A stretch of DNA of 51,022 nt, taken from Sporosarcina sp. P13 (lineage in GTDB: Bacteria > Bacillota > Bacilli > Bacillales_A > Planococcaceae). The notes under the pieces were generated by a model, which did no database searches, had not been told where the DNA came from, and saw only the letters and a program-made list of their open reading frames with translations. This document shows, piece after piece, positions 30,385 to 38,471 of this stretch (position 1 is the first letter of the stretch; every line of letters starts with the position of its first letter). The stretch lies in contig NZ_PDYM01000021.1 of NCBI RefSeq assembly GCF_002743055.1, positions 1-51,022 on the forward strand. The letters are read 5' to 3'. The translations under genes and the position numbers were made by a program.

Positions 30385-31854
30385 ATGAAAAAAATAACTG
30401 TTATTGGATTGGGTGCGGGCGATTTGCAACAGCTATCGCTTGGCACGTACCGATTATTGAAGCAGGCAAAGCGTCTTGTTATTCGGACAGAAGAGCATCC
30501 GGTCGTTAAAGAATTACGTACAGAAGGTCTAATAATGGAGAGCTTCGATGCGATATATGAAGCAAATGATTCGTTTGAAGATGTGTATGAGAGGATTGTC
30601 GAAAAGTTACTTGAAATGAGTGCAGATCAACCAATTACCTACGCAGTACCGGGTCATCCGCTTGTGGCAGAGCGAACGGTGCAATTATTGATTGAAAAAG
30701 AAAAGTCAGGTGAAATTGAACTTCAGATAGCGGGTGGTAGTAGCTTTTTGGATCCGATATTCACCGCGCTGCGTATTGATCCAATCGAAGGATTTCAACT
30801 GCTTGATGGTACGGACTTGAAGCGTGATGACGTGCAGATGGAACAGCATGTTTTAGTAGGACAAGTTTATGACGCGTTTGTTGCGTCTGACGTTAAATTA
30901 TCTCTTATGGAGAAGTATCCCGATGATCACGAGGTGACAATCGTAACAGCTGCAGGCTCTGTGGATGAAAAACTGACAAACGTAGCGTTATATGAACTGG
31001 ATCGAGTGATGTCATTAAATAATCTTACGACCATCTACGTACCCCCTATAAAGGACCAAGAGCAGCGTTTAAAGGACTGGAGTTCGTTTAGGGAAATTAT
31101 CGCTACTCTGCGTGGGCCAGATGGTTGTCCATGGGATCGTGAACAGACTCATGAGACATTAAAGCGTTATTTAATTGAGGAATCGTTTGAGTTGATTCAA
31201 GCAATTGATGAAGAAGATGACGATGCGATTATTGAAGAGCTAGGCGATGTCTTGTTGCAAGTCTTTTTGCACGCACAAATTGGAGAAGATAATGGTTACT
31301 TTTCGATGGAAGACGTGCTCGAAACAGTAGGTGCAAAAATGATCCGCCGCCATCCGCACGTCTTCGCACAAACACAAGCGGATACGACAGTTGATGTTCT
31401 AACAAATTGGCAAGCTATTAAAGAGCAGGAAAAACCTACAGTAGATTCACTACTTGAAGGTCAAAAACGTCAGGCTTCGTCGTTGCTCACGTCTTATAAT
31501 TATCAAAAGACGGCTGCTAAAGTTGGATTTGATTGGCCGACGATCGAAGGAGCTTTTGATAAGTTCCAAGAAGAGTGGACGGAATTCCAAGAAGAAGTAC
31601 GCAATGGCGAAACGGCAAGTCAGTTAGATGAACTGGGCGATGTTTTATTTACCATTGTTAACATTGCTAGGTTCCTAAAGATTTCACCTGAAGAAGCAAT
31701 GTGGCATGCAAATGAAAAATTTAAATCACGCTTTACTCATGTAGAGCAATGCGTAAAACAAGGCATTGGGGACTTTTCTACCTACAGCCTAGAACAATTG
31801 GAAGAATTCTGGCAACAAGCCAAACGAAAGGAAGATTCCCATGAGACTCGATAA
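30385..31854 (+). CDS. mazG: Nucleoside triphosphate pyrophosphohydrolase, TP-methylase/MazG fusion (YabN)
   Basis: 489 residues with three parts. The N-terminal tetrapyrrole-methylase domain (1 to about 220) has [13 protein letters not shown] and [12 protein letters not shown]. The MazG domain (about 225-345) has [14 protein letters not shown] and the metal-binding IEESFELI and [11 protein letters not shown] second, weaker MazG repeat has [13 protein letters not shown]. The MazG part hydrolyses NTPs, including non-canonical ones; the role of the methylase part is unknown. It overlaps rqcP by 14 bases. Confidence 0.94.
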   Translation: MKKITVIGLGAGDLQQLSLGTYRLLKQAKRLVIRTEEHPVVKELRTEGLIMESFDAIYEANDSFEDVYERIVEKLLEMSADQPITYAVPGHPLVAERTVQLLIEKEKSGEIELQIAGGSSFLDPIFTALRIDPIEGFQLLDGTDLKRDDVQMEQHVLVGQVYDAFVASDVKLSLMEKYPDDHEVTIVTAAGSVDEKLTNVALYELDRVMSLNNLTTIYVPPIKDQEQRLKDWSSFREIIATLRGPDGCPWDREQTHETLKRYLIEESFELIQAIDEEDDDAIIEELGDVLLQVFLHAQIGEDNGYFSMEDVLETVGAKMIRRHPHVFAQTQADTTVDVLTNWQAIKEQEKPTVDSLLEGQKRQASSLLTSYNYQKTAAKVGFDWPTIEGAFDKFQEEWTEFQEEVRNGETASQLDELGDVLFTIVNIARFLKISPEEAMWHANEKFKSRFTHVEQCVKQGIGDFSTYSLEQLEEFWQQAKRKEDSHETR

Positions 31855-32131
31855 ATTTTTAAAAGTATCCCGGCTGATCAAACGTCGTACATTAGCAAAA
31901 CAAGTAGCTGATCAAGGCCGCATCACGATAGACGGAAAAGTAGCCAAAGCTTCATCTGACGTAAAGCCGGGAGACGAACTTGCTATCCGCTTCGGTCAAA
32001 AAGTCGTCACGGCTAAAGTCAACGAGCTAAAGGACTCTACAAAAAAAGAAGACGCAGCTTCGATGTACACCATCCTAAGCGAAGAACGCCTCGAAAAAGT
32101 AGAGCCAGAATTCATGGACGACGAGGATTGA
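31841..32131 (+). CDS. rqcP: RqcP, S4-domain ribosome quality-control factor (YabO)
   Basis: 96 residues. The S4 RNA-binding domain fills the N-terminal two thirds: [20 protein letters not shown] then [20 protein letters not shown]. RqcP binds stalled 50S subunits with RqcH and peptidyl-tRNA and is needed for poly-alanine tailing. It is about 10 residues longer than the B. subtilis protein, in an acidic tail. It starts inside mazG after GGAAGATTCCC. Confidence 0.93.
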   Translation: MRLDKFLKVSRLIKRRTLAKQVADQGRITIDGKVAKASSDVKPGDELAIRFGQKVVTAKVNELKDSTKKEDAASMYTILSEERLEKVEPEFMDDED

Positions 32132-32147
32132 ATCGCAAAATGGAAAT

Positions 32148-32325
32148 ACTAAGTGTTTGGCTAAAGATTCCACTTACTACCTTCAGAAGGTCCAACTAGT
32201 GAAGCGAAGTGCAAGGCGGCGACTAGGGGAGGATCAGCCCGACAGGAGAGACAACCAGGGGAGCTTGCGGGCGGTTGGCTCCCGAACGCGTCCGCCTGGA
32301 ACGCAGCGTAACGGTATACTTCCCA
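32148..32325. repeat. GC-rich structured intergenic element, family B full-length copy
   Basis: Left arm 32148-32213 (ACTAAG, TTCCACT, ACTACCTTCA, ACTAGTGAA), GC-rich core about 32214-32300, right end GCAGCGTAACGG (32303-32314). The core is far richer in G+C than its surroundings. It can fold: AGGCGG (32214-32219) pairs with CCGCCT (32292-32297), and GGGAGC (32259-32264) pairs with GCTCCC (32278-32283). An 82-codon frame crosses it, but it has no ribosome site and no protein character. A relative without the core lies at 44258-44328. I recall similar GC-rich intergenic repeats in other Bacillales, but I could not check. Confidence 0.7.
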
Positions 32326-32341
32326 CTTCTGTATGCAATCC

Positions 32342-32370
32342 AAGACAGCCTAACCGAAGGCTGTCTTTTC
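32342..32370 (+). terminator. Terminator after rqcP and the intergenic element
   Basis: Perfect stem AAGACAGCCT with AGGCTGTCTT, 6-base loop, then TTTTCT. It lies 210 bases after rqcP, so the repeat element would be part of the rqcP mRNA. Confidence 0.85.
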
Positions 32371-32378
32371 TATTGCTT

Positions 32379-32408
32379 GTCATGTTTGACCAAGCCCCTG
32401 CATAAGAT
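32379..32408 (+). promoter_or_regulatory. Candidate sigma-E promoter of yabP
   Basis: GTCATGTT (32379-32386), 14 bases, CATAAGAT (32401-32408). This fits the mother-cell sigma-E pattern GTCATATT and CATACAAT with one and two mismatches. It lies about 30 bases before yabP, which is sigma-E dependent in B. subtilis. Confidence 0.68.
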
Positions 32409-32439
32409 ATGGGGAACGCACTAGAGAAGGGGGACGCAT

Positions 32440-32736
32440 ATGCAAATGCAAACTGACAATTCAACGTACACTATCCCATCAGGAGACCACGTAGTAACGA
32501 TGCGCAATCGCAAGAGAATGGACCTTACATCCGTAAAGACGATCGATCGATTCGACCAAGAGGAATTTCTCGTCAGAACATCGCAAGGCGTTTTACAAAT
32601 TCGTGGGGAGGAATTGCGTATTGTACATTTAGACGTGGACAAGGGCTTACTCACATTAGAGGGCTCCGTCCAAACATTGCAATACGATGAAGAAGAAACT
32701 GGTTCGCGCAATTTTCTCCATAAACTATTCGGATGA
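32440..32736 (+). CDS. yabP: Sporulation protein YabP
   Basis: 98 residues, YabP/YqfC family. MDLTSVKTIDRFDQEEFLV and IRGEELRIVHLDVDKGLL match the family. It is needed for spore formation in B. subtilis, and a relative (YqfC) is a mother-cell protein; the biochemical role is unknown. GAGAAGGGGG precedes the ATG. It overlaps yabQ by 4 bases, so the pair is coupled. Confidence 0.92.
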   Translation: MQMQTDNSTYTIPSGDHVVTMRNRKRMDLTSVKTIDRFDQEEFLVRTSQGVLQIRGEELRIVHLDVDKGLLTLEGSVQTLQYDEEETGSRNFLHKLFG

Positions 32737-33218
32737 GCCTATCCGTCCAGTTCTTCAGTCTACTCGCGATGATCGGGACAGGTATTGCCGCTGGAGTTAT
32801 CATGGATTTATTTGGAACGATCGTCGCTGCATGCGATAAACGTTCGATTATTCGACGCCGAGCATTTTGGTTCGAATTACTTGTATGGATCTTTTTAGGT
32901 ATAGGTGCATTTTGGATATTGATGATTGTACGCGACGGGGCGTGGAGGATGTATGACCCCGTTGCGCAAGTGTGTGGTATGTTACTTTATGTTGCTATCT
33001 TTCATTACCCATTCCGATTGATTGGCAGAGTATTGCTGATTGTTGTGATTCGTCCTATTTGGTATGTCATTCGTTTAGTTTTGCTGCTGATTCAACGTAT
33101 TATTCAAGTTTTTCGCCATATTCTGTTACTTATTCTATCACCGATTGTCCTATTATTGAAGAATGGTCGTAAATTCCTTCAAAATAAATACAGACTACTA
33201 TATAATAAAAGGCAATAG
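32733..33218 (+). CDS. yabQ: Sporulation membrane protein YabQ
   Basis: 161 residues with about five hydrophobic segments (around residues 5-28, 45-68, 82-105, 108-125, 133-150). It ends in a basic tail. The family localises to the forespore-surrounding membrane and is needed for the spore cortex. It starts in the end of yabP. Its length is below that of B. subtilis YabQ as I recall, mostly at the C-terminus. Confidence 0.88.
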   Translation: MSLSVQFFSLLAMIGTGIAAGVIMDLFGTIVAACDKRSIIRRRAFWFELLVWIFLGIGAFWILMIVRDGAWRMYDPVAQVCGMLLYVAIFHYPFRLIGRVLLIVVIRPIWYVIRLVLLLIQRIIQVFRHILLLILSPIVLLLKNGRKFLQNKYRLLYNKRQ

Positions 33219-33247
33219 TAGAAATATCTCAGAAAGGTGTGTGCGCC

Positions 33248-33661
33248 ATGAACAAAACACAGAAGCAGTCATCTGAGAAAGTCACAGCAATCGATAATGA
33301 CTATGTGCGCTCCATGCAGAAAAAAGAATACATGAAAAAAGCGCAAAAAAAACGTTTGCGAAATCGTCTAGCGGTCTTTGCGGTGATCATCTGTATCGTG
33401 GCTGGAAGTTTATTCAATATGAACTCTAGACAAAAGGAATTACTCGCTATGAAAGAACAGGAAAAGGCCCGGGCAATGGCTACACTAAAGGATTTGAAGG
33501 CAGAACAAGAACAATTGAATATGCAATTGACTAAGTTGGATGATGACGAGTATATTGCCAAATTGGCGCGCAAAGAATATTTTCTTTCTGAATCCAATGA
33601 GATCATTTTTTCCATTCCTGACAAGAAAAAAGAGTCAGAAAAAGAGATGAGAAAAGAGTAG
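33248..33661 (+). CDS. divIC: Cell-division protein DivIC
   Basis: 137 residues from the ATG at 33248, with AAAGGTG 8 bases upstream; a GTG at 33239 overlaps that site. A short basic cytoplasmic tail is followed by one membrane segment (about 34-52, LAVFAVIICIVAGSLF). An extracellular coiled coil (about 55-95) and LARKEYFLSESNEIIFSIP complete the FtsB-like fold. It forms the divisome complex with FtsL and DivIB. The stop codon lies inside the terminator hairpin. Confidence 0.94.
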   Translation: MNKTQKQSSEKVTAIDNDYVRSMQKKEYMKKAQKKRLRNRLAVFAVIICIVAGSLFNMNSRQKELLAMKEQEKARAMATLKDLKAEQEQLNMQLTKLDDDEYIAKLARKEYFLSESNEIIFSIPDKKKESEKEMRKE

Positions 33662-33683
33662 TCATGTTGACACTCTTTTTTTG
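33655..33683 (+). terminator. Terminator of divIC overlapping the stop codon
   Basis: AGAGT-A-GTCA pairs with TGACACTCT (one bulged A), followed by seven T residues. The hairpin begins inside the last codons of divIC. Confidence 0.8.
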
Positions 33684-33694
33684 TTGGCTATAAT
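33667..33694 (+). promoter_or_regulatory. Consensus sigma-A promoter of yabR embedded in the divIC terminator
   Basis: TTGACA (33667-33672), 16 bases, TATAAT (33689-33694): both hexamers are perfect. The -35 box is the right arm of the divIC terminator. The transcript would begin near 33701, with an 80-base leader before yabR. Confidence 0.83.
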
Positions 33695-33782
33695 ATAAGT
33701 AGGAGCTTGTAAAATACAGGCACTGCCAATATGGTTGATAGGCTTAAGAGCCGCTTAAAACTTAAGGAGGAGCATTTTTTTT

Positions 33783-34205
33783 ATGTCAATTGAAGTAGGC
33801 AGCAAGTTAGAGGGTAAAGTAACCGGGATCACAAATTTTGGGGCATTTGTTGAATTGCCAAGCGGATCCACAGGATTAGTCCATATTAGTGAAGTAGCTG
33901 ACAATTATGTCAAGGATATAAATGACCATTTAAAAGTCGGCGATATGGTAGAAGTAAAAGTTATGAATGTGGGATCTGACGGTAAAATCGGTCTTTCCAT
34001 CCGTAAGGCGAAACCTGAGTCAGAACGTCCACAACGTCCACAGCGTCCGCAAAGACCTCGTCCAGGCAGCAAGCCGAGCTTTGAACGTCCAGAGAATTTC
34101 GAACAGAAAATGGCGAAATTCATGAAGGACAGCGAAGAACGTTTAACTACCTTAAAAAGAGCGACGGAGTCCAAACGTGGCGGCCGTGGAGCTAGAAGAG
34201 GATAA
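33783..34205 (+). CDS. yabR: S1 RNA-binding domain protein YabR
   Basis: 140 residues. The S1 domain fills residues 1-75 (GSKLEGKVTGITNFGAFVEL, GLVHISEVA, GDMVEVKVMNV). Next comes a basic Pro/Arg tract with RPQ repeated three times (about residues 82-92) and a charged C-terminus ending in RGGRGARRG. Function is unknown; RNA or ribosome binding is likely, as in polynucleotide-phosphorylase-type S1 modules. AAGGAGGAG precedes the ATG. Confidence 0.92.
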   Translation: MSIEVGSKLEGKVTGITNFGAFVELPSGSTGLVHISEVADNYVKDINDHLKVGDMVEVKVMNVGSDGKIGLSIRKAKPESERPQRPQRPQRPRPGSKPSFERPENFEQKMAKFMKDSEERLTTLKRATESKRGGRGARRG

Positions 34206-34240
34206 CTTGCTGACTGTTTCAACTGTCTTAAGTTAGTAAA

Positions 34241-34278
34241 GTGTACACCCAACAAACGTTGGATGTACGCTTTTTTAT
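34241..34278 (+). terminator. Terminator after yabR
   Basis: GTACACCCAAC pairs with GTTGGATGTAC (one mismatch), 4-base loop, then six T residues. Confidence 0.87.
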
Positions 34279-34290
34279 TTTAGCAGAACA

Positions 34291-34323
34291 AAAAACTCCT
34301 TCGCCGAAGCGAAGGAGTTTTAC
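34291..34323. terminator. Bidirectional terminator, serving the minus-strand tRNA
   Basis: AAAACTCCTTCGC pairs perfectly with GCGAAGGAGTTTT around CGAA. A-run and T-run on both sides. It is 5 bases from the 3' end of the tRNA gene. Confidence 0.87.
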
Positions 34324-34327
34324 TATA

Positions 34328-34401
34328 TAGCGGCGGAGGGAGTCGAACCCACGACCTTACGGGTATGAACCGGACGCTCTAGCCAGCTGAGCTACGCCGC
34401 C
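34328..34401 (-). tRNA. tRNA-Met (anticodon CAT), elongator type
   Basis: The minus strand reads GGCGGCGTAGCTCAGCTGGC and ends GGTTCGACTCCCTCCGCCGCTA, 74 bases. The acceptor stem is 7 bp with G1-U72. The D-loop carries the AGCTGGC motif, the anticodon loop is TTCATAC, and the T-loop is TTCGACT. It resembles the elongator tRNA-Met that sits at this locus in B. subtilis. The CCA end is not encoded (TATA follows). It is the only RNA gene here on the minus strand and has its own promoter and terminator. Confidence 0.94.
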
Positions 34402-34411
34402 ATGATAATCA

Positions 34412-34439
34412 TTGGAAGTTGAAATGCTAAGACTTCCAA
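34412..34439 (-). other. Hairpin in the leader of the tRNA-Met transcript
   Basis: TTGGAAGT (34412-34419) pairs with ACTTCCAA (34432-34439). It lies between the tRNA promoter and the tRNA 5' end, so it would be removed on 5' maturation. Confidence 0.5.
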
Positions 34440-34452
34440 CGCAACGTCTTCT

Positions 34453-34481
34453 ATCATACAAGGCAAACAAAGAAATGTCAA
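34453..34481 (-). promoter_or_regulatory. Promoter of tRNA-Met
   Basis: On the minus strand: TTGACA (34481-34476), exactly 17 bases, TATGAT (34458-34453). Very strong match, about 50 bases upstream of the mature 5' end. Confidence 0.87.
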
Positions 34482-34514
34482 CCGTTCTTTGTAAAAAGAA
34501 AAAAGATACGGAAT

Positions 34515-34581
34515 ACGTCGAAATGTTTTTACGTTAGCCTGTCACAAACAGACAAAATTTCTCGTGGTACCGATGTATAGT
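34515..34581 (+). promoter_or_regulatory. Spo0A-type promoter region of spoIIE
   Basis: CAGACA (34549-34554) and TATAGT (34576-34581) are 21 bases apart, the unusual spacing known for Spo0A-activated spoIIE and spoIIG promoters. ACGTCGAAA (34515-34523) matches 7 of 9 bases of a 0A box (TTGTCGAAA). The TATAGT lies 30 bases before the ATG. Weak hexamers are expected for an activated promoter. Confidence 0.6.
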
Positions 34582-34612
34582 TGCTAGTAAGAGAACATAG
34601 GGGGTATGAGAA

Positions 34613-37009
34613 ATGAAGATGATTGATAATATCGAAAGACCACTAGGCCAACAAATCAGAGCACCTTGGCAATGGTTGATCACCCGTAAAGTGTATATAT
34701 TGACAGCTATTCTTTTCTTGGTCGGATCGTTCTTTCTATCGCAAGCAGTAGTATTTGACATGGCAGTTCCGTTCTTCCTACCAATATGGGCATTGGCTAG
34801 TATGCGTTACCGTCAACATATGATTTATGTCTTTATTGGTGGAATGATAGGTAGCTCGTTCTTAGGAATGGGACAAGCTGTTATACATCTAACCCAGTTA
34901 TTATTATTCCACTCGGCTTTGAAGATCCCAGTCATGAAAAAGTCTATCCCGTTCGCTGTGGCAGGGAGTATGGCCATCACGCAACTCACTTGGCAACTTA
35001 TTAAATACAGTGAGGGCTTGCCGGTAGCCGTACAATTATCTATTGGTTTAGAAGCATTATTAGCTCTCTTCATGACAATCTTTATGTTATTAGCCTTTCC
35101 TTCTATAGATAGGTTGCTATACGGACCTTGGAATCCTGAACAAGTCAGCGCGATGTGTATAGTCGGTGCATTGGCAACGACGGGGATGGGGGGGCTACAA
35201 ATTGGCTATGTATCCGTGGCGGGCGTATTTCTGTTTCTAGCGATCTACGTAGCCGCCATGGTAGGTGGTGTACCTTTTGCTACGACAGTAGGTATGATCA
35301 TCGCTTTAATTATAGGAGTTTCTGATTTAGCATTTACAGGCATGATGGCATTATACGGAATTACCGGTTTAATGGCAGGTGGATTAAAGAGGTTTGGGAA
35401 AGTGGGTGTGATAACAGGAAGTTTATTTGTTTCGGTCTTTTTCTTGCTATATGATGCAACACTTCCAATTGATACGGTTCACTTTTCAACAATTGGCGTA
35501 GCAGCCTTACTATTTTTCTTTATTCCGTCTCAAAAAATGAATCGTATACGTCAAGTGTTATTACCTAAACAAGAGGGGATCTCTGAAAAGCGTCAGCAAT
35601 GGCTGGCGGATAAACTGGATGGGCAGTTGGAGGAGTTTCAGCAGTTTGCTCATTTCATGTCGACATTGGTGAGTAATCGTCTAACTCCAGAGAATGAGGC
35701 CGCGGCTACAGTTGAGGTGCCGTCTATTTGTCGATCTTGTTTTCGCTATAGAAAGTGTTGGGAAAGTGAAGAGGATGGTATTGGTGAATTAATAGGTGAA
35801 TGGGAATCCACGTATTCAGCGACGAAAAAAGCCGCACGTGTGCGAGTAGAACAGAAGATGAAGTTTAAATGTCTACGTTTTAAAGGGTTAATCAATGAAT
35901 TGGAGGAGCACGGAACGAATCGTCTATTAATGGGACAGTTGCAGCACGGTCGAAAAATGTTAGCCCTGCAGTTACGGGATATGAGCACGCATATCGAAAA
36001 AGTAATGCGTGAAGTGAAGGAGGACTTGACGACCTATAAATTGGCGGAGGAAGAGTTAGCAAATCGTTTGCAAGCGCAAGGTGTAGAGTTCTTTCAAATT
36101 GATATTTTATCGGAGGAACGCGGGGCTTGTAGGGTAGTTGTTTCGGTGCCGGAGAAAAAAGCAGACTTTGAAGCGGAGACAACTGTTGGGGAATATTTGA
36201 TTGTTCCGGTATTGGAACAAATGTATGAAGAGCCAATCTATATTTCGAAGTCTACGTATCAGCCGTTCCCATTCCCGCATGTCCAGCTAACATTCAGTTC
36301 AGCCGTCCGTTTTTCGTTAGATTATGATATTGTGACTACGGCTGGAAGAGGGACATTCCAGGGCGGGGATGCTTATGAAGTATTTAAAATTCATGATGGA
36401 TTGTCAGCTGTATTATTATCTGACGGAATGGGGCAAGATATTAATGCTTACCACGAGAGTCGGAAAGTTATTCGGTTAATGCGTGAGTGTTTAGGTCAGA
36501 AAATGGATCCTGAAACGGCCATCCATACATTGCATTATATGATGGCGCTCAATGGTTTAGACGATATGTATGCCACATTAGATTTAGCGTTAATTGACTT
36601 GCAAGATGGACGGCTGTGGTCGTGGAAAGCGGGTTCAATGAGCACATATATAAAAAGGGGAGATGAGTGTATACGATTAGATAGTAAAACCGTACCGTTC
36701 GGGTTCTTACCATCCTTTTCAATAGAAGCGAAAAATGAACAATTAAAGTCCGGAGATATTATTGTCATGATGACGGATGGAATATTTAATGGAGAATTGC
36801 AGTTAGAAGCACAAGAAGAAGTTATGCATCAAACCCTTGAACGATTCAAGGAGATGGATTGCCATACGATTGCAGATCAAGTGATGATGGAAATGGAGCG
36901 TGTATTTGAATCGGTAGAAGATGATCGGACGATACTAGTCATGAAAGTGGATCATATCGTCCCAAAATGGTCAAAGACAAATAAGAAATCTAAAGTGAGT
37001 TCGAACTAA
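34613..37009 (+). CDS. spoIIE: Stage II sporulation protein E, PP2C-type phosphatase
   Basis: 798 residues, slightly shorter than the 827 I recall for B. subtilis. The N-terminal third (about 25-315) is hydrophobic with about 10 membrane segments. The central region mediates FtsZ contact and oligomerisation and has a Cys-rich stretch CRSCFRYRKC. The C-terminal PP2C domain (about 590-798) has LLSDGMGQDINAYHES, MMTDGIFNG and the metal-binding EDDRTILVMKV. It dephosphorylates SpoIIAA to activate sigma-F and takes part in polar septation. It follows a lone tRNA gene; tilS follows within 35 bases. Confidence 0.96.
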   Translation: MKMIDNIERPLGQQIRAPWQWLITRKVYILTAILFLVGSFFLSQAVVFDMAVPFFLPIWALASMRYRQHMIYVFIGGMIGSSFLGMGQAVIHLTQLLLFHSALKIPVMKKSIPFAVAGSMAITQLTWQLIKYSEGLPVAVQLSIGLEALLALFMTIFMLLAFPSIDRLLYGPWNPEQVSAMCIVGALATTGMGGLQIGYVSVAGVFLFLAIYVAAMVGGVPFATTVGMIIALIIGVSDLAFTGMMALYGITGLMAGGLKRFGKVGVITGSLFVSVFFLLYDATLPIDTVHFSTIGVAALLFFFIPSQKMNRIRQVLLPKQEGISEKRQQWLADKLDGQLEEFQQFAHFMSTLVSNRLTPENEAAATVEVPSICRSCFRYRKCWESEEDGIGELIGEWESTYSATKKAARVRVEQKMKFKCLRFKGLINELEEHGTNRLLMGQLQHGRKMLALQLRDMSTHIEKVMREVKEDLTTYKLAEEELANRLQAQGVEFFQIDILSEERGACRVVVSVPEKKADFEAETTVGEYLIVPVLEQMYEEPIYISKSTYQPFPFPHVQLTFSSAVRFSLDYDIVTTAGRGTFQGGDAYEVFKIHDGLSAVLLSDGMGQDINAYHESRKVIRLMRECLGQKMDPETAIHTLHYMMALNGLDDMYATLDLALIDLQDGRLWSWKAGSMSTYIKRGDECIRLDSKTVPFGFLPSFSIEAKNEQLKSGDIIVMMTDGIFNGELQLEAQEEVMHQTLERFKEMDCHTIADQVMMEMERVFESVEDDRTILVMKVDHIVPKWSKTNKKSKVSSN

Positions 37010-37043
37010 TTAATGGTAGAATAGGGGAGGAGGGAGATGGATC

Positions 37044-38453
37044 ATGAAAAATTTGCAGCAAGAAGTACTGGAGTTTATCGACAGACACAGATTGATCCCT
37101 CCCGGCTCTCGTGTATTGGTAGCGTGTTCGGGTGGTGTAGATTCAATTGCTTTGCTTCACTTCTTGGGAACTCATCGTGGATTACTTGGGATTGAAGTGG
37201 GAGCAGTGCATGTAGACCATATGCTTAGAGGACGTGAATCTGCCGAAGATGCGTATGTGGTGGAACGTCTATGTAATGAATTTCAAATATCATTTTTCTC
37301 GGAGCAAGTTCCAGTTCCCGCTATTTTGGAAAGTCATGGCGGTAATGTACAAATGGTATGTAGAGAAGAGCGTTATGCATGTTTTAAGAAGATTATGCAG
37401 AATCATGAGTTTTCGATTCTTGCGACAGGACATCACGCGGAGGATCAGTTGGAAACGGTACTTATTCAATTAAGTAAAGGCTATTCATTAAACGGCATGC
37501 CGCTGCAGCGAACTATTGATCAAGGGAGTGTGGTTCGTCCCTTCCTTCCTTTGAAAAAGAGCGAGCTGTACGCATATGCCAATTATTATAAGCTGTCATA
37601 TCGGGAAGATCCAAGTAATGAACGAGACGATTATTTACGCAATCGTATGCGTCATCGAATCGTTCCGGTATTAACGGAGGAAAATTCTTCAGTCGCTAGC
37701 AGTACCGTTCGACAGACCGTGCAACGCCAGGCAGATGAAGAGTTGTTGAAGGAACTTGCCGAGCAACATTGGCAAACGATTGTAACCTATAGTGATGATC
37801 AGCTTCCTTCTTTTTACCGGGAGGCATTTCTTGCTATACCCTATGCTTTACAAAAGCGTGTGATTCAACTACTATTAAATTGTCTTCCGAACCCAGAAGT
37901 AGCGAAAGTTGAGCAACGTTCCACAGTAGTGGAAGAACTGTTACAACATATTCAAAATTCGGCTGGCAATATAACGATTGATTTGGCAAATGGCTATCGG
38001 TTTGTTAGAGAATATGATAAACTGCTAGTTACGAAAATGGAAATGAATACAATGTCCCTCTGTCCGAAAGTACTTGAAAAAGGAACCTGGTATTCATGGG
38101 GAAGTGTTCAATTTTATTGGCAGCAAGTTGATACGCATGAAATCAAGTCCCTCTCATCCTCGGATGACGTCAGATATTTTCAATTACCCGCATGTGAACT
38201 ACCGTTGGCTGTACGACTCCCGCAACCCGGAGACCGCATACATCTTAAAGGTATGTCCCAAGCGAAACGAGTGTCACGGTTATTGATTGATGAAAAAGTA
38301 GGGATGGCACAAAGAAAGCAACAGCCGGTTATTACAACGGCGAGCGGTATCGTATGTGCGATGCCAGGTGTTCGGTATGGTGAGATGTTTTCGCATCGCC
38401 AACTAGAAGGCGAGTCATACATATGGATTACGCGAGAAAAGGAAAGTAGATAA
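37044..38453 (+). CDS. tilS: tRNA(Ile)-lysidine synthase
   Basis: 469 residues. The PP-loop is VACSGGVDSIALLHFL near residue 30. Further on are VDHMLRGRESAED, the catalytic GHHAEDQLETVL, and REDPSNERDDYLRNRMRH. The C-terminal TilS domain has a barrel region from about 380. It changes C34 of tRNA-Ile(CAU) to lysidine with ATP and lysine. A possible link to the minus-strand tRNA-Met cannot be drawn, since that is an elongator Met tRNA. hpt follows after 18 bases, as in B. subtilis. Confidence 0.96.
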   Translation: MKNLQQEVLEFIDRHRLIPPGSRVLVACSGGVDSIALLHFLGTHRGLLGIEVGAVHVDHMLRGRESAEDAYVVERLCNEFQISFFSEQVPVPAILESHGGNVQMVCREERYACFKKIMQNHEFSILATGHHAEDQLETVLIQLSKGYSLNGMPLQRTIDQGSVVRPFLPLKKSELYAYANYYKLSYREDPSNERDDYLRNRMRHRIVPVLTEENSSVASSTVRQTVQRQADEELLKELAEQHWQTIVTYSDDQLPSFYREAFLAIPYALQKRVIQLLLNCLPNPEVAKVEQRSTVVEELLQHIQNSAGNITIDLANGYRFVREYDKLLVTKMEMNTMSLCPKVLEKGTWYSWGSVQFYWQQVDTHEIKSLSSSDDVRYFQLPACELPLAVRLPQPGDRIHLKGMSQAKRVSRLLIDEKVGMAQRKQQPVITTASGIVCAMPGVRYGEMFSHRQLEGESYIWITREKESR

Positions 38454-38471
38454 AATGGAGGGGGCGAGCCA

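Noticed and set aside
30385..31854. mazG as the antitoxin-linked MazG of the mazEF locus
   Set aside because: It is the TP-methylase/MazG fusion YabN in its conserved place, with no mazEF nearby.
32157..32405. 82-codon frame MAKDSTYYLQKVQ... crossing the GC-rich element
   Set aside because: No ribosome site, Arg/Pro-rich composition typical of frames through GC-rich non-coding DNA, and the other strand also has open frames over the same bases.
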